A DNA stretch of 64,000 nt from positions 1 through 64,000 of the forward strand of contig CALYDD020000421.1 in the NCBI GenBank assembly GCA_944472135.2, given 5' to 3'. Under the pieces are notes generated by a model. It was not told where the DNA came from, did no database searches, and saw only the letters and a list, made by a program, of their open reading frames with translations. The position numbers and the translations under genes were made by a program. Below, piece after piece: positions 1-12,201 of the stretch. Numbering within the stretch: the stretch's first letter is position 1; the number at the start of each line of letters is the position of its first letter. Source of the stretch: Trichobilharzia regenti (taxonomy: Eukaryota; Platyhelminthes; Trematoda; Strigeidida; Schistosomatidae).

Positions 1-1428
1 CTGAAACAGTTTCAGAGAAGAGAGTGAAGTGGAGATGTTCCGACGAAGCACTAAATTCTATTTGGAATTCAATGGGAACAAAAGTGGGAAGTCACAAATC
101 AAATGTAATTGTATTGAAAGGTCATTGAGAAGATAACGAATGCCTACGAGAATTTGTAAGGCTGTATGTCTCTTTCCTGTGAGAGTTTTTCAGTGATCAT
201 CGTCAAAGATTTCGGTTCACAATGAAACATGCTAGCAGAGTAGTGAAAGACTGATGAAGCATATTGTAATGGAGGACATAACCATGGGATTCTCATTCAA
301 TACAACTCACATACCTTTATTAAATCTCGATTTCCGATTATATCTACCCTTCCCACTTCTACCATTTCGCATAACATTTCTTTGTTAAAATCTCCCCTCA
401 AAATTTGTTAACATTTTATTCACACATTGAGTGAAATTCTGAAATTATTACTAATTTTCATTGATAACCAAATTGTATCGGAGAAATTGCAATCTGATAT
501 CATTTGGCCTGATCAATATCCTCCTTGGGAGCACTTTATACCTAAACCACTGAAACACACAGATTGACCAGACAGAAATAGTCAGACGAGGCTATCAAAA
601 TGAGCAGCTCAACGACGTCTGAGGAATCAAATGACGTTATATGACTAGTCATGACTTCTCGTGGAATCCAGAATGTGTGTTTCAATCTCTTTTGAGCTCT
701 GAAACAGAATGTACCTGTAAATCACCAATCACTCGTTGTGAAGTTAGTCTGGTAAAGTGAAGGTCCCGGTCTTGATTTCAGGCAGATTCATGAGGATACA
801 TACACTGATGAGGACACAGCTATCCAGTTTTCACTTTTTTTCAGTAATCTCTCCTTCACTAATGAGGAGTCATGACGAAAGTCTGAAAAATGGAGTGACG
901 CTTTAATATTTGTAGACAATCTAGTTAGTTTGATCTCGATTCAAAATTTGCTGATGTGAACTATCATCACATTGGAAAGGATGATAAACTTGTAAGACAA
1001 GACAGTTGAGATGACGAAAATTTTTGCTGGGCTAAGCAAAAGTATCCGAATAACTTGATCATAGTTTTGTGATACTGTTGTAAACAGAGAAGCATCTCTT
1101 CTCATCCCCCTTGTTCTTGTTGCCATCATGGTTGATTGTTTTTCGTTTGTGTCTCACTTAAATGTCGCCTCATGTTAAATTTCTTTCTCGCCGGTTTCCA
1201 ACATTCAGGTGGTCAGTCAGTCAGTCACGATATGTATTCCATGCGCGAATATTGTCTTCTTTACTTGTCAATTTTTCTTCTCTAAAATTAGTCGACGAAT
1301 ACCCCTTTAAATATTCCTTTGTATGCAATTCAACTAGGAAGGGATTTCAAGTTGAATCACGAGGTTGTATCTGTCACAGAATCATTGGAAAACTAGAGAG
1401 TACTGGGCAGGTAGCTTCTCCTAGTCTG
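1..1428. repeat. Left arm of large inverted repeat
   Basis: This stretch is the reverse complement of about 6541-7955. Reading inward, position 1 matches about 7955 and 1371 matches 6598. Identity rises toward the centre: the inner part (about 700-1370) looks nearly identical, while the outer 200 bases show many substitutions and small indels. The arm starts at the window edge, so it may extend further left. Its inner end carries the antisense tail of a hammerhead-type SINE. A 62-codon open frame (941-1129, minus) is identical in both arms, but I see no protein family and treat it as chance. The arm could be a terminal inverted repeat of a foldback-type element or half of a broken palindrome; no transposase is visible. 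Confidence 0.85.
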
Positions 1429-1519
1429 AGACGTAAAGTCAGCGGTCGGTTAGCCGCTATCAACATTACATGGTGGTCTCGCTGTACAAATCCCGAATCG
1501 CATAAATTTGGAATTCATT

Positions 1520-1675
1520 GGGTCTCTCAGGTTGAATGGCCAGAGAGCTCTCTTTTTAATCAGAAGATCCGGGGTTCGAACCCTGATTTGAGTGTACTTC
1601 TGATTAGGGCCAAACAGAGAAGAAACAGCGGTAAATACTCCCTGGTCTTTAAGTGGTTTTTCATTTCATGTCTCG
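1520..1675 (+). mobile_element. tRNA-derived SINE with decayed hammerhead (Sm-alpha-like)
   Basis: A tRNA-like head is visible: an A-box-like stretch around 1537-1550 (TGGCCAGAGAG) and a good B box at 1572-1582 (GGTTCGAACCC). It is followed by a hammerhead-like core: CTGATTAG at 1600-1607 (family core CTGATGA, one change), a helix II region, GAAGAAAC at 1619-1626, then a GTA triplet before AATACT, which can partly pair with GTACTT at 1593-1598. This order of tRNA head, then ribozyme, then a tail resembling CCTGGTTTTCC matches schistosome Sm-alpha-type retroposons. The core mutation suggests it no longer cleaves. Boundaries are approximate. Confidence 0.6.
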
Positions 1676-1744
1676 CTCGCGATCAAATCGGTAACCAGTC
1701 AAATTTCTGCAAATTAACACTCGACAGGTGGAGATTTGTATCAC

Positions 1745-2800
1745 AATGTGGTACATTTAATAAACAAACTAATATGCAATTGCCTTTCCTACCTTCTGGT
1801 GCATGATCACACCAAGAAATGAGCATAAAATTGCATGAACTTTTGTGATTGGTGAGTGAGGACACTGTAAATAAAAGTATACTGCACAAGGTGATTTACG
1901 AATGATGATATTTGAATAATATGCTCGGTCGCTTAATTCACTTATATAAGTAGTATGGTGCGTGTGCGTATGCGAAACAGTCAGATCGATATATATTGTA
2001 ACGAAGAATGTGAAATACAAGATTTTGTGACGGAATTCCACTAAGAACGACAACTTCCATGTGTGATCGTATTTTCTCGAAATTTTGTATCGCTTTTGCA
2101 AAACGGTGATTTGTGGTATGGTAGTTGGTTTTATTATACCCAATAACTGCTTCCGTTCCACAGCATCGTTATATATTACGGAGCTATTTTTGTAAGCCGC
2201 CATTCGCTTATGTTTATGGTGGCTCAAAATTATTAAAAAAAGATGATTTTGTGGTTTTCATCTTGCCTACAACAAGATAGATAATCTCACCTTGTACAGA
2301 CCAATCACCATGTTTAGACGACTCCATATATATTATTAGGTTCTATCAAGGTAGGGTGTAGCCAAATTATCCAAACTTTAGTGTCCCTGATCCCACTCGT
2401 GATTTTGATTGTTTTGTATCACTGAGTGAATGTCTCACAATTTTCTCACATCCTGTTTCTGATGAGTGATAAGAAGAAGAATGTGCAGTGTAAGACTGCC
2501 TACAACTAACTTGTCAGATCTCACTCTCTCTCTGTCTGTCTCCTCTATCCAATAATTTTGTAGTCTATAACAATTAGACTTCAAATGTTTATCATCATCA
2601 CCAATAATACAATTCATTCATTGCTTGCCTCCTCGAGTGGAACACTGATCAACGTTTCAAAATGTCTCTTCCACACGATTGACAGCCTGCAATTCTATCC
2701 GACTCCACTACTTCACGCCAGCATTCGGTTCATCTTCACATAATATTTTCCATTTTGTCATCAAACCAAAACCATGTTTGTCGCTGATCGTTCAGGTTGC
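1745..2800 (+). repeat. Interspersed repeat, module A (forward copy)
   Basis: Non-coding repeat found six times in the window: here, 16437-17310 (minus), 39678-41390, 49830-51540, 54090-54590 (minus, diverged) and 62870-64000 (minus). It begins near a run reading AATAAACAAACTAATATGC and ends near GCTGATCGTTCAGG. All copies keep a 30-base hairpin (here 2195-2224) and a (GT)-rich GTGCGTGTGCGTATGCG stretch. I do not recognise a named family. Short open frames inside it are not conserved in all copies, so I do not call a protein. Confidence 0.75.
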
Positions 2801-3360
2801 ATTCGAGGATTTACACATATATTAATGTGAGTTATGGAAGAAAGGCACTTTCATTAGTTCTCAGGAGTGACTCACTTGTGAATCACACTCCCTCCATTGT
2901 CAATGACAGAACATGTATTGAGTTTGATTTCTCTGAGAATCATTTCGATTGGTTGACTGATTTCGGCCAACTTAATAAACAAAGGGCTCAAACTTGATGA
3001 TGACCAACGACGGACGATGTGACTGTGGCTCAGATCATCTAGCGTATTCTCATTGGTCCAATGTATGCCTGTCTTCTTGGTCTCATTCACGATTCCCCGC
3101 ATAATACAGTCCACTACAATCAGGAATGTCACTTGTGATAGTAGGCAGCATTTCACTACATGATCAAATACAACGAGCCCGACTTTCTATCATAATTCTT
3201 GAACGAAGTCACAACCACAGAAACTGCCTACGATCTATCGTGGATTCAGGGAGTGTACTGCAGAAAATCCTTGAATCAGGATAAAATAATATCTAATAAT
3301 CCTTGATTCTCAATGGTTCTGTGACTAATGGTTGTTGGACGTGAAATCCAACTTGAATTT
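2797..3360 (+). repeat. Interspersed repeat, module B (forward copy)
   Basis: Matches 17318-17890 directly and 39062-39610 and 49216-49770 in reverse. Typical landmarks are ACACATATATTAATGTGAG at the start and GGTGAAATCCAACTTG at the end; the last part shares the tail of the hammerhead-type SINE (CAATGGTTCTGTGACTAATGG). Here it directly follows module A, while in the other complete copies it faces away from module A across a short linker, so this locus has been rearranged. Confidence 0.75.
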
Positions 3361-3948
3361 TTCTATATCGGATCTTTCCTTCCTGAATTGGCAGTTCAGA
3401 AATGAGAAGAATTTCAGAGATTTCACCAGTCTTTGACTTTCTGTAACCTCTCAGTTACGGTATTTAAGCTATTGTTATTTTTGATTCCACATTACTTAAT
3501 TACAACTCTTTAAGGTAACTTTTCTATTATTTTAAGGCAACTTAATCCATAAACTCCCTCTACGTCCAGTGACAACTATTACCAAAGGTCACCGACTATT
3601 TTTCATTGTTTGCGTTCTCAGTGAAACAGAGGGCTCATTTACAACATTGACATCAACTTCTGATTCCTGATGACTTGAAGGCTTACACCACGGCTGTATG
3701 CGAGCTTCCATTCCATGTTCACATCAGCTCTCTCGTGTTATCATGAGGTCAATTCACAGAACATCGATAACCATTAACCATGAAATCGAGGGCGTTTGTG
3801 GTGAATGGTGTTCCCAGAAATGTCTGATCACTATACATCCACTTCATCTCCACTTCCTTCTGACTATTCGTTAGTTCATCAATATGGTGTTTACTGGTTT
3901 TCTGCATTGACACAGCTTCTTGTCACACTGCTTATCCTCTCTTGTGGG
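3361..3948. other. Unassigned non-coding stretch
   Basis: No convincing reading frame, RNA or repeat is recognised here, apart from a possible continuation of repeat B in the first 60 bases. Confidence 0.5.
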
Positions 3949-4176
3949 TCACCTGTTACTTAGTATCTTGTGAAGGCAGATGTTAATGGTAGTCTGCAGT
4001 TGGTTATTGGAAATCTGTTTTCTATATTCGCTACACTGATTCAACTTGAATCCTGTCTTCATTGCAGCTCTTACCAACTTGTTTGTTTGTTCTTGTGAAT
4101 GGTTAAGGCACAGATCATCATCAAAATTCAGATTTTCTACTTGGCATATTTTTAGTGTAGTGTATATCTGTTTCAA
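3949..4176 (-). pseudogene. RTE-type reverse transcriptase scrap
   Basis: The minus-strand frame contains LNFDDDLCLNHSQEQTNK, which resembles the catalytic palm motif of RTE-clade reverse transcriptases (usual form LxFADDLALLSHT..Q..K). The alanine of FADD is replaced by aspartate and the frame is only about 75 codons long, so this is a dead fragment of an SR2-like element. Neighbouring sequence shows no further domain. The match is by eye from family knowledge and is limited to a short motif. Confidence 0.5.
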
Positions 4177-5744
4177 TCACATTGAACCGCCAAAATTTTG
4201 TCGAGTGTGATGCATGCACTTTTGTCCGTCACTTATTTTCTTTTCAGTCAATCATGTTCTTTGATAAAATATAAACTCACGCACATGTTCATTTCATTTC
4301 AATTTATTGTACTGCGATTCTTGAAGAAAATTTGAAAGATGTAGATAGCAGGGATTAGTTCATAGTTGAGGTTGAAATATATTGTATCACATCATATGCC
4401 ATAGATCATCATTTCATTCGGTTTCACTGCGAATGATCAATGGGTGTCAATGTCCAGGTTTAACTACACTAGACTTCACACTGTCCCCAGAATACTTTTA
4501 TCAACTGTGTGCAATAACCAGAACACAGTTTGGTGACTCAAGAACCCTTCATTCTTGCACCAGTATAGAGCCAACCATTAGGTTATGGTACACAGGTCTA
4601 AAAATACATGTCACAACAATAAATCACAATAATACTTCTGATAGTATTTCTCCGTCTTTTAACGAACAGCGAAGGATGGAACGATGAATGCAGTATCGGT
4701 TACTCCCGCCAAAATATGGAGTTGGGTCAGAGCAAACAACCATGAATTGATCGTTCATTCTTCAATTACATTGACACTCCCCGGTAACAAACGAATCCAT
4801 CTCTTTTTTCCATCACGTCCAATACACGTTGACGTGGATCCCAGTGCGAGATCCTATGCCACAAGCACAACGCTAAAATGGAAAACAAACAGTAGAGCCA
4901 ACACACCACAGGCATTTACATACCACAGTCTCACTCGTCAACGATTACCTACGCCTTCCAGCTAAAGGCATCCTCTTGACATCTTGCAACACAATCGCCA
5001 CTCGCTAGAGTGACTCTTGCAGAAAGCAACATGACCATAGCAGCACCTCATGATACTCTTCGCACATCCTCTTATCTATTCACTACCAATTACCACTGCT
5101 ATCACTTGTCACTCATTCTGCCTCAGTCCTACTAACGGTGAGGTATGCAAGCCTTAGTCGTCTTCACTCTCGCTCCCCAGCGTGTGGGACGACAGCCTAA
5201 ATCGGAACATTCATTCTCAATCATTGATTCCACAGATATTCCTTGTCTACGTGTGTATGTCACTTTCAGCACTAGTCTCCTCTGCGTATACGACCCGTCT
5301 GCTGTCTTTAACACTAATCAATTCATTCACAGATGTAGAAAACTCGAAACGACTTCAGAAGTAAGCACGACGAAAATTTCAACAAAATTATACAATACAA
5401 CAAAGTACGAAAACAACAGGTAAACACAGTGAATCCAAAAACATCAATTAATATGACACATTACATATATATAGATATATATAAACTGTACACATAACCT
5501 CGCAAATCATGTCTCGATATAATTCCTAAGAGTTGATTTCCTGACCTCCTTCTACTATCTATATCCTCAACTCTGAATGGGGACACACCCATTACTTTAT
5601 ATCGTGGAATATAGATGACTAACAAACATACGACTTATCTGACTAACCAAGCGTAGGCACAGAGTAATTTACACCTAAGATAATAACATTCAAATAGCAA
5701 CTTGAAACTAGAAAGGCCTTCCTTTATTCGTTCAAGTCAGTTTG
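4177..5744. other. Unassigned stretch
   Basis: Open frames of 60-100 codons (4382-4687, 4684-4965, 5145-5423 on the plus strand) occur here but show no recognisable domain, start context or conservation with other parts of the window. An AT-rich stretch of TATA repeats lies at about 5465-5486. It could hold host introns or single-copy intergenic DNA. Confidence 0.4.
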
Positions 5745-6063
5745 TGTTGAGAGCAGGCTGGCAGCCAATTGGTAGTCATTAATTTACGTCAATGTCTAGT
5801 TCACTTATGTTGGCCGTGAGAAATTATGAACAACGCTGATTCAGCAACTAATCACAGCAGACTTAACGTGGGCAAATAAGATTCGCAAATATATGGCTTC
5901 ACCTTCCGAGAAATTAGTCACCTTGAGGAAGAAACAACCAATCAGAAAACTGTGTTTTTCTGCTTGAATAAAGCTATAATAATGTACATGAAATATATAT
6001 AAATACGTGTTGATTTCCGTCATAAAACGATCGGTTGCCTGACTCTTGTCTTTTGTCGTTACA
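5745..6063 (+). mobile_element. LTR of a small LTR retrotransposon (family L)
   Basis: Starts TGTTGAGAGCAGGC and ends GTTACA. The same family appears as a solo copy on the minus strand at 33828-34081 and as a 3' fragment at about 60064-60187. Shared landmarks are AACCAATCA, a TATATAAATACGTGTTGATTT stretch, and GTTGCCTG followed by CTTGTCTT near the end. It is directly followed by a possible primer-binding site (TGGTGTCGCTGCC from 6066) and a gag-like frame, as expected for a 5' LTR. Confidence 0.7.
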
Positions 6064-6065
6064 AT

Positions 6066-6440
6066 TGGTGTCGCTGCCTCCGAAAAATGAAGGTCTCAAG
6101 GCCAACTGCGTTTGAAGAAGGAGACATATGGAGCTTCTTACGTGATTCCGAGCCCGTCAGTGTGCTGGTAGGTGTCAACAAGCAGGCGGCGATGGCGGTT
6201 GTCTTAAAGACACTGTTGTGAGGCCGAGCGAAGGCGGCATTTGACAACATAGACAGGTCAGGTGGCTCAGCGTCCTGGAAGACATTGGTTGAACGATTGG
6301 TGTCGGAGTTTGACGGCACAACAGACAGACAGCTGGCAATGCAGCAGTTCCGTTTCATAAATCATATTTTGCTTCGGATATTGCATGAAGAAGATTTGGT
6401 TTTCTTCATTTATGTAATCGGTCGTTTCTTAACGCTTTGA
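6066..6440 (+). pseudogene. Truncated Gag of LTR element L
   Basis: A frame opens at an ATG at 6088 and reads about 115 codons with one in-frame TGA at 6219-6221. It has Gag-like features (an F-EEGDIW-SFL start, a K-LL-GRAKAAF segment, then WKTLVERLVSEFDG). This pattern, with an LTR and primer-binding site immediately upstream, supports a Gypsy-like Gag amino-terminal domain. Protease and polymerase are absent: the sequence is cut off at about 6440-6540 by the right arm of the inverted repeat. The alternative that this is a shadow frame is weakened by the LTR context. Confidence 0.55.
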
Positions 6441-6540
6441 AAACATACTCTCCAAAATAAGAATATATGTTTAGCTTTATGTGAAATTTTAGAATTTCAT
6501 TAATAGTAAACAACTGGCGGATAGTTTCGAAGAATCTTTC

Positions 6541-7955
6541 AGTCTAGTATGAACCACCTGCACAATACTCCCTAGTTTTCCAATGATTCCGTGACAGATA
6601 CAACCTCGTGATTCAACTTGAAATCCCTTCCTAGTTGAATTGCATACAAAGGAATATTTAAAGGGGTATTCGTCGACTAATTTTAGAGAAGAAAAATTGA
6701 CAAGTAAAGAAGACAATATTCGCGCATGGAATACATATCGTGACTGACTGACTGACCACCTGAATGTTGGAAACCGGCGAGAAAGAAATTTAACATGAGG
6801 CGACATTTAAGTGAGACACAAACGAAAAACAATCAACCATGATGGCAACAAGAACAAGGGGGATGAGAAGAGATGCTTCTCTGTTTACAACAGTATCACA
6901 AAACTATGATCAAGTTATTCGGATACTTTTGCTTAGCCCAGCAAAAATTTTCGTCATCTCAACTGTCTTGTCTTACAAGTTTATCATCCTTTCCAATGTG
7001 ATGATAGTTCACATCAGCAAATTTTGAATCGAGATCAAACTAACTAGATTGTCTACAAATATTAAAGCGTCACTCCATTTTTCAGACTTTCGTCATGACT
7101 CCTCATTAGTGAAGGAGAGATTACTGAAAAAAAGTGAAAACTGGATAGCTGTGTCCTCATCAGTGTATGTATCCTCATGAATCTGCCTGAAATCAAGACC
7201 GGGACCTTCACTTTACCAGACTAACTTCACAACGAGTGATTGGTGATTTACAGGTACATTCTGTTTCAGAGCTCAAAAGAGATTGAAACACACATTCTGG
7301 ATTCCACGAGAAGTCATGACTAGTCATATAACGTCATTTGATTCCTCAGACGTCGTTGAGCTGCTCATTTTGATAGCCTCGTCTGACTATTTCTGTCTGG
7401 TCAATCTGTGTGTTTCAGTGGTTTAGGTATAAAGTGCTCTCAAGGAGGATATTGATCAGGCCAAATGATATCAGATTGCAATTTCTCCGATACAATTTGG
7501 TTATCAATGAAAATTAGTAATAATTTCAGAATTTCACTCAATGTGTGAATAAAATGTTAACAAATTTTGAGGGGAGATTTTAACAAAGAAATGTTATGCG
7601 AAATGGTAGAAGTGGGAAGGGTAGATATAATCGGAAATCGAGATTTAATAAAGGTATGTGAGTTGTATTGAATGAGAATCCCATGGTTATGTCCTCCATT
7701 ACAATATGCTTCATCAGTCTTTCACTACTCTCCTAGTATGTTTCATTTTGAACCGAAATCTTTGACGGATGATCACAGAAAAGAGACATATGGCCTTACA
7801 CTTTCTCGTAGGCATTCGTTACCTTCTCAATTACCTCTCAATTCTTTTACAATTGGTTTTATGACTTCCTACTTTTGTTCCCATTGGATTCCACATAGAA
7901 TTTAGAGCTTCATCGGAACATCTCCACTTCACTCTCTTCTCTGAAAATGTTTTAG
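6541..7955. repeat. Right arm of large inverted repeat
   Basis: Reverse complement of about 1-1428 with a spacer of about 5.1 kb. The inner end begins in a SINE tail (CAATACTCCCTAGTTTTCC, 6564-6582), mirrored at 1384-1409 in the left arm. Identity is highest near this end and falls toward 7955. No coding capacity is recognised. Confidence 0.85.
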
Positions 7956-8020
7956 ACTATTGATTGTTTATATACATTCTTGTTGGTCATTCTTTCTGGT
8001 TGTCTTATCTTCAATCTGGA

Positions 8021-8230
8021 TCAAGTGAAGGCAGCCGTTGATGAAATTCTGAAGCCTGTACGAAATTGTTGTGGTGACGAATGCATCACGTCCCACCGAC
8101 TGATTTGATGTGACTGTTGAAAATTTGATTCTTGTCGCTTATGCTGAAGGCGGAAGTCTTCCACATTCGTACCACCTGTGGTCGAGACGATGGTGCCCAG
8201 ATAAGCAAAAGAGGAACATTTCATCAAATT
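8021..8230 (-). pseudogene. RTE-type reverse transcriptase fragment
   Basis: The minus-strand frame contains FAYLGTIVSTTGGTNVED, close to the post-palm segment of RTE-clade polymerases (FxYLGSxVSxxGG...). A related scrap is seen on the plus strand at about 54846-54905. Only about 68 codons remain, with no palm or endonuclease nearby. Confidence 0.55.
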
Positions 8231-9339
8231 TTTCTGTCTTTAGGCATTGGCGTTTGTTATTGTTTGTTAGGTACGCCCATCGTTTCTGTCTCTTCTATGT
8301 TCACTTGAAGATGTTTGATTTCGTGAAAAATGACATGGCATCTGACAATCATTCTACATTATTATTATTACTACTTCAAAACTAATTCCCTAACTGAATT
8401 TATTCCTTTTTATGATATCAGTTGGGTGATAGAATATTTACGAGCGATGTCGTTTACAGCAAGATTGATCACACGGACATATTATAGACCAGTGGAATCG
8501 TTAGGTTGATTGATATCAATATGTTGTGGTCTTGTATATCAAATAACCATTCAGTGTAAAACAAGTAGTATTAGCACACCTCTTCCATGAAAACGAGACA
8601 AAAAGGGGTCATTGATCACTTTCATTGAAGCAACAAGAACCAAAATTAGCAGCATACAATTTGAACGTTTGATTTCAAGACTTTTCTGTTGCTTCGGACA
8701 GAATGAAATATACTTTGACTCACTGAACCAAGCATGTGAGTGAGTGTAATCTTTCTCTATAGGAAGAAACTATTGAAGAATCTCAGGATACCCGGATGAA
8801 AATTGTGACACATTACATAGTTATGTAATTTATGGTAATTTCTTAAATCTTCTCCCATAAATTTTGTAACTGACTGCTTTCTTAATCTGACGGTTGTAAT
8901 GGTGGTATCATCACACCTCACTAACTGTTGTTCCTGTAAACTACAGCCAACATGACTCAGTATTCCTTTGGCAGAAGGAAACAAACGGACGTTCTTATCT
9001 TGCTTAATTCGAAGCCTAGTTTATGCAGTGTGTAGCTTCATAATGGAAAGCATGCACATTTCACACTTGGAATCTTATGCTTGTCACTTTGACAAAAACA
9101 GTGGAATACTCAATATCTGCTTCATCCTGTTTGTAGATTGCTTTGAACTGTGTACCCACGGTTTCATGACCTTAACGCCCTCGGCTCAATTTCTAGTGAG
9201 ATGGTAGGTGCGTGTCACTGAATTTGGACGAAGTTGCTGTTCGTTTCTCTCAAGCTGTTAACAGTTATCTAAATAAAGTCAGTTGATGACGACATCCTGC
9301 ATGAAACCAATCAAATCTCTCTCATTCCAGAATTTGATG
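8231..9339. other. Unassigned stretch
   Basis: Nothing recognised. Short frames (8757-8984 minus, 8968-9207 plus) have no visible domain. Confidence 0.4.
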
Positions 9340-9670
9340 ACTCACTCATTCATTCATTGGTTGACAAATATTATAGACGAGAATACAATGGTGAAATATA
9401 TTCACCACATTATATATTCTTCATTGACTGTCAAATGAACACTGTTAAGGGACATTTCGCAACCCATATTGAACATACACACTGTTGTAAACAGCATTTA
9501 CAGCAACTTTAGACAAAAATACGAATACCACTTAGTAAACTTATATATCAAAATGGAGTATTTTGGTTCTTTCAGTCATGTTTGTGACATGCTACACTAT
9601 CATAATGAAAGAGAATAAGTATCATTGTAGTCGTTATTTTCGATTAGTGATTATATCTCACTTATTACTT
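9340..9670 (-). repeat. Inverted copy of the repeat upstream of the rDNA pieces
   Basis: Matches the reverse complement of about 41400-41760 and 51545-51910, the stretch that sits just before the putative 5' ETS in both duplicated segments. Landmarks are CATTATATATTCTTCATTGA and GTTTGTGACATGCTACACTATC. Similarity is lower than between the two direct copies. The presence of this copy without rDNA shows the repeat is interspersed and not a normal rDNA spacer. Confidence 0.7.
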
Positions 9671-9998
9671 CCGCTGTGTTTGAGCCTTTTTCTTATGATT
9701 CAATATGGGAATATTTCGTTCATATTAGACACTTGCTAATCAACAGGTGGTACAGATTATAAACACTCATGAGATTAGAAAACACCTTGAGTGTTCAGAT
9801 TTTAGTGGGTTGAAAGAAACTCAATAAAAGAGATTGAATACAATAAGGTGATTGATGAACACCCAGTGGTTATGTCGCTTCACCTAAGCTGGTTGGTTTG
9901 TTGGACTTAATTTTTGAAACTAGTAATGATAACATTTTACAGATTGGCGGTACGTTCGAAATTGGTGACATTTTTGAACGTGTTTGCTCTGAAATTTA
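9671..9998. other. Possible 5' leader of the CR1-like LINE
   Basis: No gene. It may include the untranslated start of the downstream LINE, but the 5' end of that element cannot be fixed from one copy. Confidence 0.35.
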
Positions 9999-10031
9999 TT
10001 GACTGCTTATTGTCTTATAATTCTTGAAATT

Positions 10032-11498
10032 ATGGTCCAAATCTTTAAAAAACGTGTTCGTAGAAACGCAGTTGTTTTGGATAGTGGCTCAAATTTGGTT
10101 ATAAGTGCATTACCACCGTGTTATACAGTATTAACTACTAGCTCTCAAAATGGTTTGAGTGCAGATCTCACTCCTGTGATACAGGTGAAAGATGTTCTGT
10201 TAGAGAACTCTGAGTTCTGTAAACTAAACCTCCTTTTGAAAGATATGCAGAGGCAAGTAAGTGAAATTCAGAAAAAATTAAATCAGTTTGATTGTGTCAC
10301 TGCCATTTTCAAATACCACGGAGAGCCGTTCTGATATTGGCCAGGTTAAGACTTTACTGGATGTAACTCAAAACAAGCTTTCGGATTTAGACCCAATAGC
10401 CTATCTGTTAAAACAACATCCTAAAATATCTCAAGACAACCTAAATAAAGCTGAAAATCTGATTGACTACTTGGCTACGGAGGTGATGAAGCGTATAACC
10501 TCTTCTCACCAAGCTATAGTTTCCAACGTCCCAGATTCTCTGCCCCTGAAAACTGTAAGACACAAAATCCTGATTTGTTGCGGCATGGCTAGTGTTCCAT
10601 GTGAGTGCAAACGACTTCGTAAAAGTCTAACCAGGCTAATTGTCCCATCATTTTTAAATTCAGTAATTCCCTTGATGCTAGTAAGTTTACTAAATGTCAG
10701 GATCACTTAAGACTGAATAGCAGTTATAAGTCTATAACCGCAGCTCAGGATAAAACACCGTGTCAGCGCAGAATAATGCGTAGTAATAACCTGGTCACCT
10801 CCTCTAGCTTAGATTTACCAGGAAAGGATCGTGCACAGCAACAGTCACCTAGTGCTGAAACTAGCATTCAGCAAACTACAAAACAACCACGCTTGCCAAT
10901 GGAACTAGGAACTGATTTAGATACCACTACCCCTGTAAATAAAGCCTCATCGAAAGATGTTAAAATAGCTAGAACTTCTGCAAGTTGTTCTAAGAAATTT
11001 CCCCCCAAATGTAGTAACCTCACCACGATGAACAAATTTCGCAGGGTTGAGACTAATGATGGGGAAGAATACTTTGTATTCAATAAGCCTGCTGAAAGTA
11101 AGAATGTCAACAAACCATCACTTGTTACGAAAAACTCCTCTCGAAACATATGTATATCTGGAGGTTTGCCGCATGCTCCACCTTATAGAAAGTCAGGTTC
11201 CAAGACTCCTAAAGTCTCGCAGCCAGAGCACCTTCCCTCACAATTCCCTTTAAGTTATAAAAACAACACGAAGGTGTGTACCGGTATGACAAATAGCAGT
11301 TGGATGGGTAGACCTTTTGATGCTATGCTTTTTAACCGTCAACCTAGGCCCAACCTCTACTACCCCTATATCCAGGAACACATGGTAAATTTTCAAGGTG
11401 TCCCGAATCACTGGTACGACCCATGGCACCTAGGACCACCTCATTGCGCTCCAATCCCGATGTACAGACACCCAGTCCGACCTCACTTTCATTCATAA
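10032..11498 (+). pseudogene. LINE ORF1 protein, frameshifted
   Basis: Three overlapping frames (to 10334, 10288-10710, then on to the stop at 11498) read as one broken protein. The first part is rich in heptad-like leucines (LLLKDMQRQVSEIQKKLNQF), suggesting a coiled coil. The middle contains a cysteine/basic stretch (ILICCGMASVPCECKRLRK). The carboxy-terminal part (10776-11498) is low complexity, rich in Ser, Pro, Tyr and His. CR1-like ORF1 proteins are RNA-binding chaperones that coat the element's RNA. The start at 10032 is a guess; an earlier start is possible. Confidence 0.5.
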
Positions 11499-12201
11499 AC
11501 TCTTGCGGTGCTGACGTACAAATAGATTTAGGTTATGGTGACATTTTAAGCCAGTTTGTAGTATCCCGTGACTTATTCACGATATTGCTAATTAATGCAC
11601 GTTCCTTAATCAATAAGATATCTGAACTAAGGACATTATTATTAATCGCCAAGCCTACTGTAGCTCTGATTACTGAATCATGGTGCTCATCCTCTGTACT
11701 TGATGTGCATATAGGTATCGATGATTACACTGTACACCGTGCAAACAGAGATTGCAAGCGTGGTGGAGGATGTCTCATATATATACATAGCTCATTTGTA
11801 GTCAGTAAGGTGGAGGATGAAATAATGAGTAATGTACCTGACTCACTCTAGGTTGTCTTACATGGAGATAAGTACAAACTTCTCATAGGCTGTGTTTATC
11901 GAGCACCAAGCGCAACAAAAGAAACTGATGAGTTATTAGCTAAATCGTTTGCACACGCCTCCTTGTTTAGTGCTAATTACAAAATAATTGCAGGGGACTT
12001 CAATCTTCCAAAAGTCATTTGGTTAACTAGTTCCGGCCCCCAACGCTTCGACGAATTACTTGCCACTATCGACTGTTATGGATGACAACAACACGTCCAG
12101 ACACCTACTCGTGGTGACAACACGTTGGGCCTTGTTTTTTGTCATGACACAATTCAGTCTCCACCTATGTTGGTAATAGATTTTCCAGTAGTGACCACAG
12201 A
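11423..12201 (+). pseudogene. LINE APE-type endonuclease domain, interrupted
   Basis: Overlaps the end of ORF1. Visible motifs: LLINARSLINK (metal-binding Asn), ITESWC (catalytic Glu), GGGCLIYI, later IAGDFNLP (Asp and Asn) and SSDHRM (Asp-His) at the junction with the next frame. In-frame stops lie at 11849-11851 (TAG) and 12083-12085 (TGA), and a frameshift near 12185 joins it to the polymerase frame. This enzyme nicks target DNA to prime reverse transcription; this copy cannot make it in one piece. Confidence 0.75.

Noticed and set aside
797..830. CTGATGAGGACACAG as a hammerhead core
   Set aside because: No GAAA box, no helix II pairing and no tRNA head nearby.
941..1129. A 62-residue frame identical at 6839-7027
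   Set aside because: The identity only reflects the inverted repeat; there is no domain and no codon pattern.
1531..1595. A functional tRNA gene
   Set aside because: The A and B boxes are present but no cloverleaf with acceptor stem and anticodon arm could be drawn; it is a SINE head.
1162..1806. A 214-codon plus-strand frame
   Set aside because: It spans the inverted-repeat edge, a SINE and repeat A, so it is an accidental read-through frame.
6059..6358. A 99-codon minus-strand frame
   Set aside because: It is antisense to the gag-like frame that follows the LTR.
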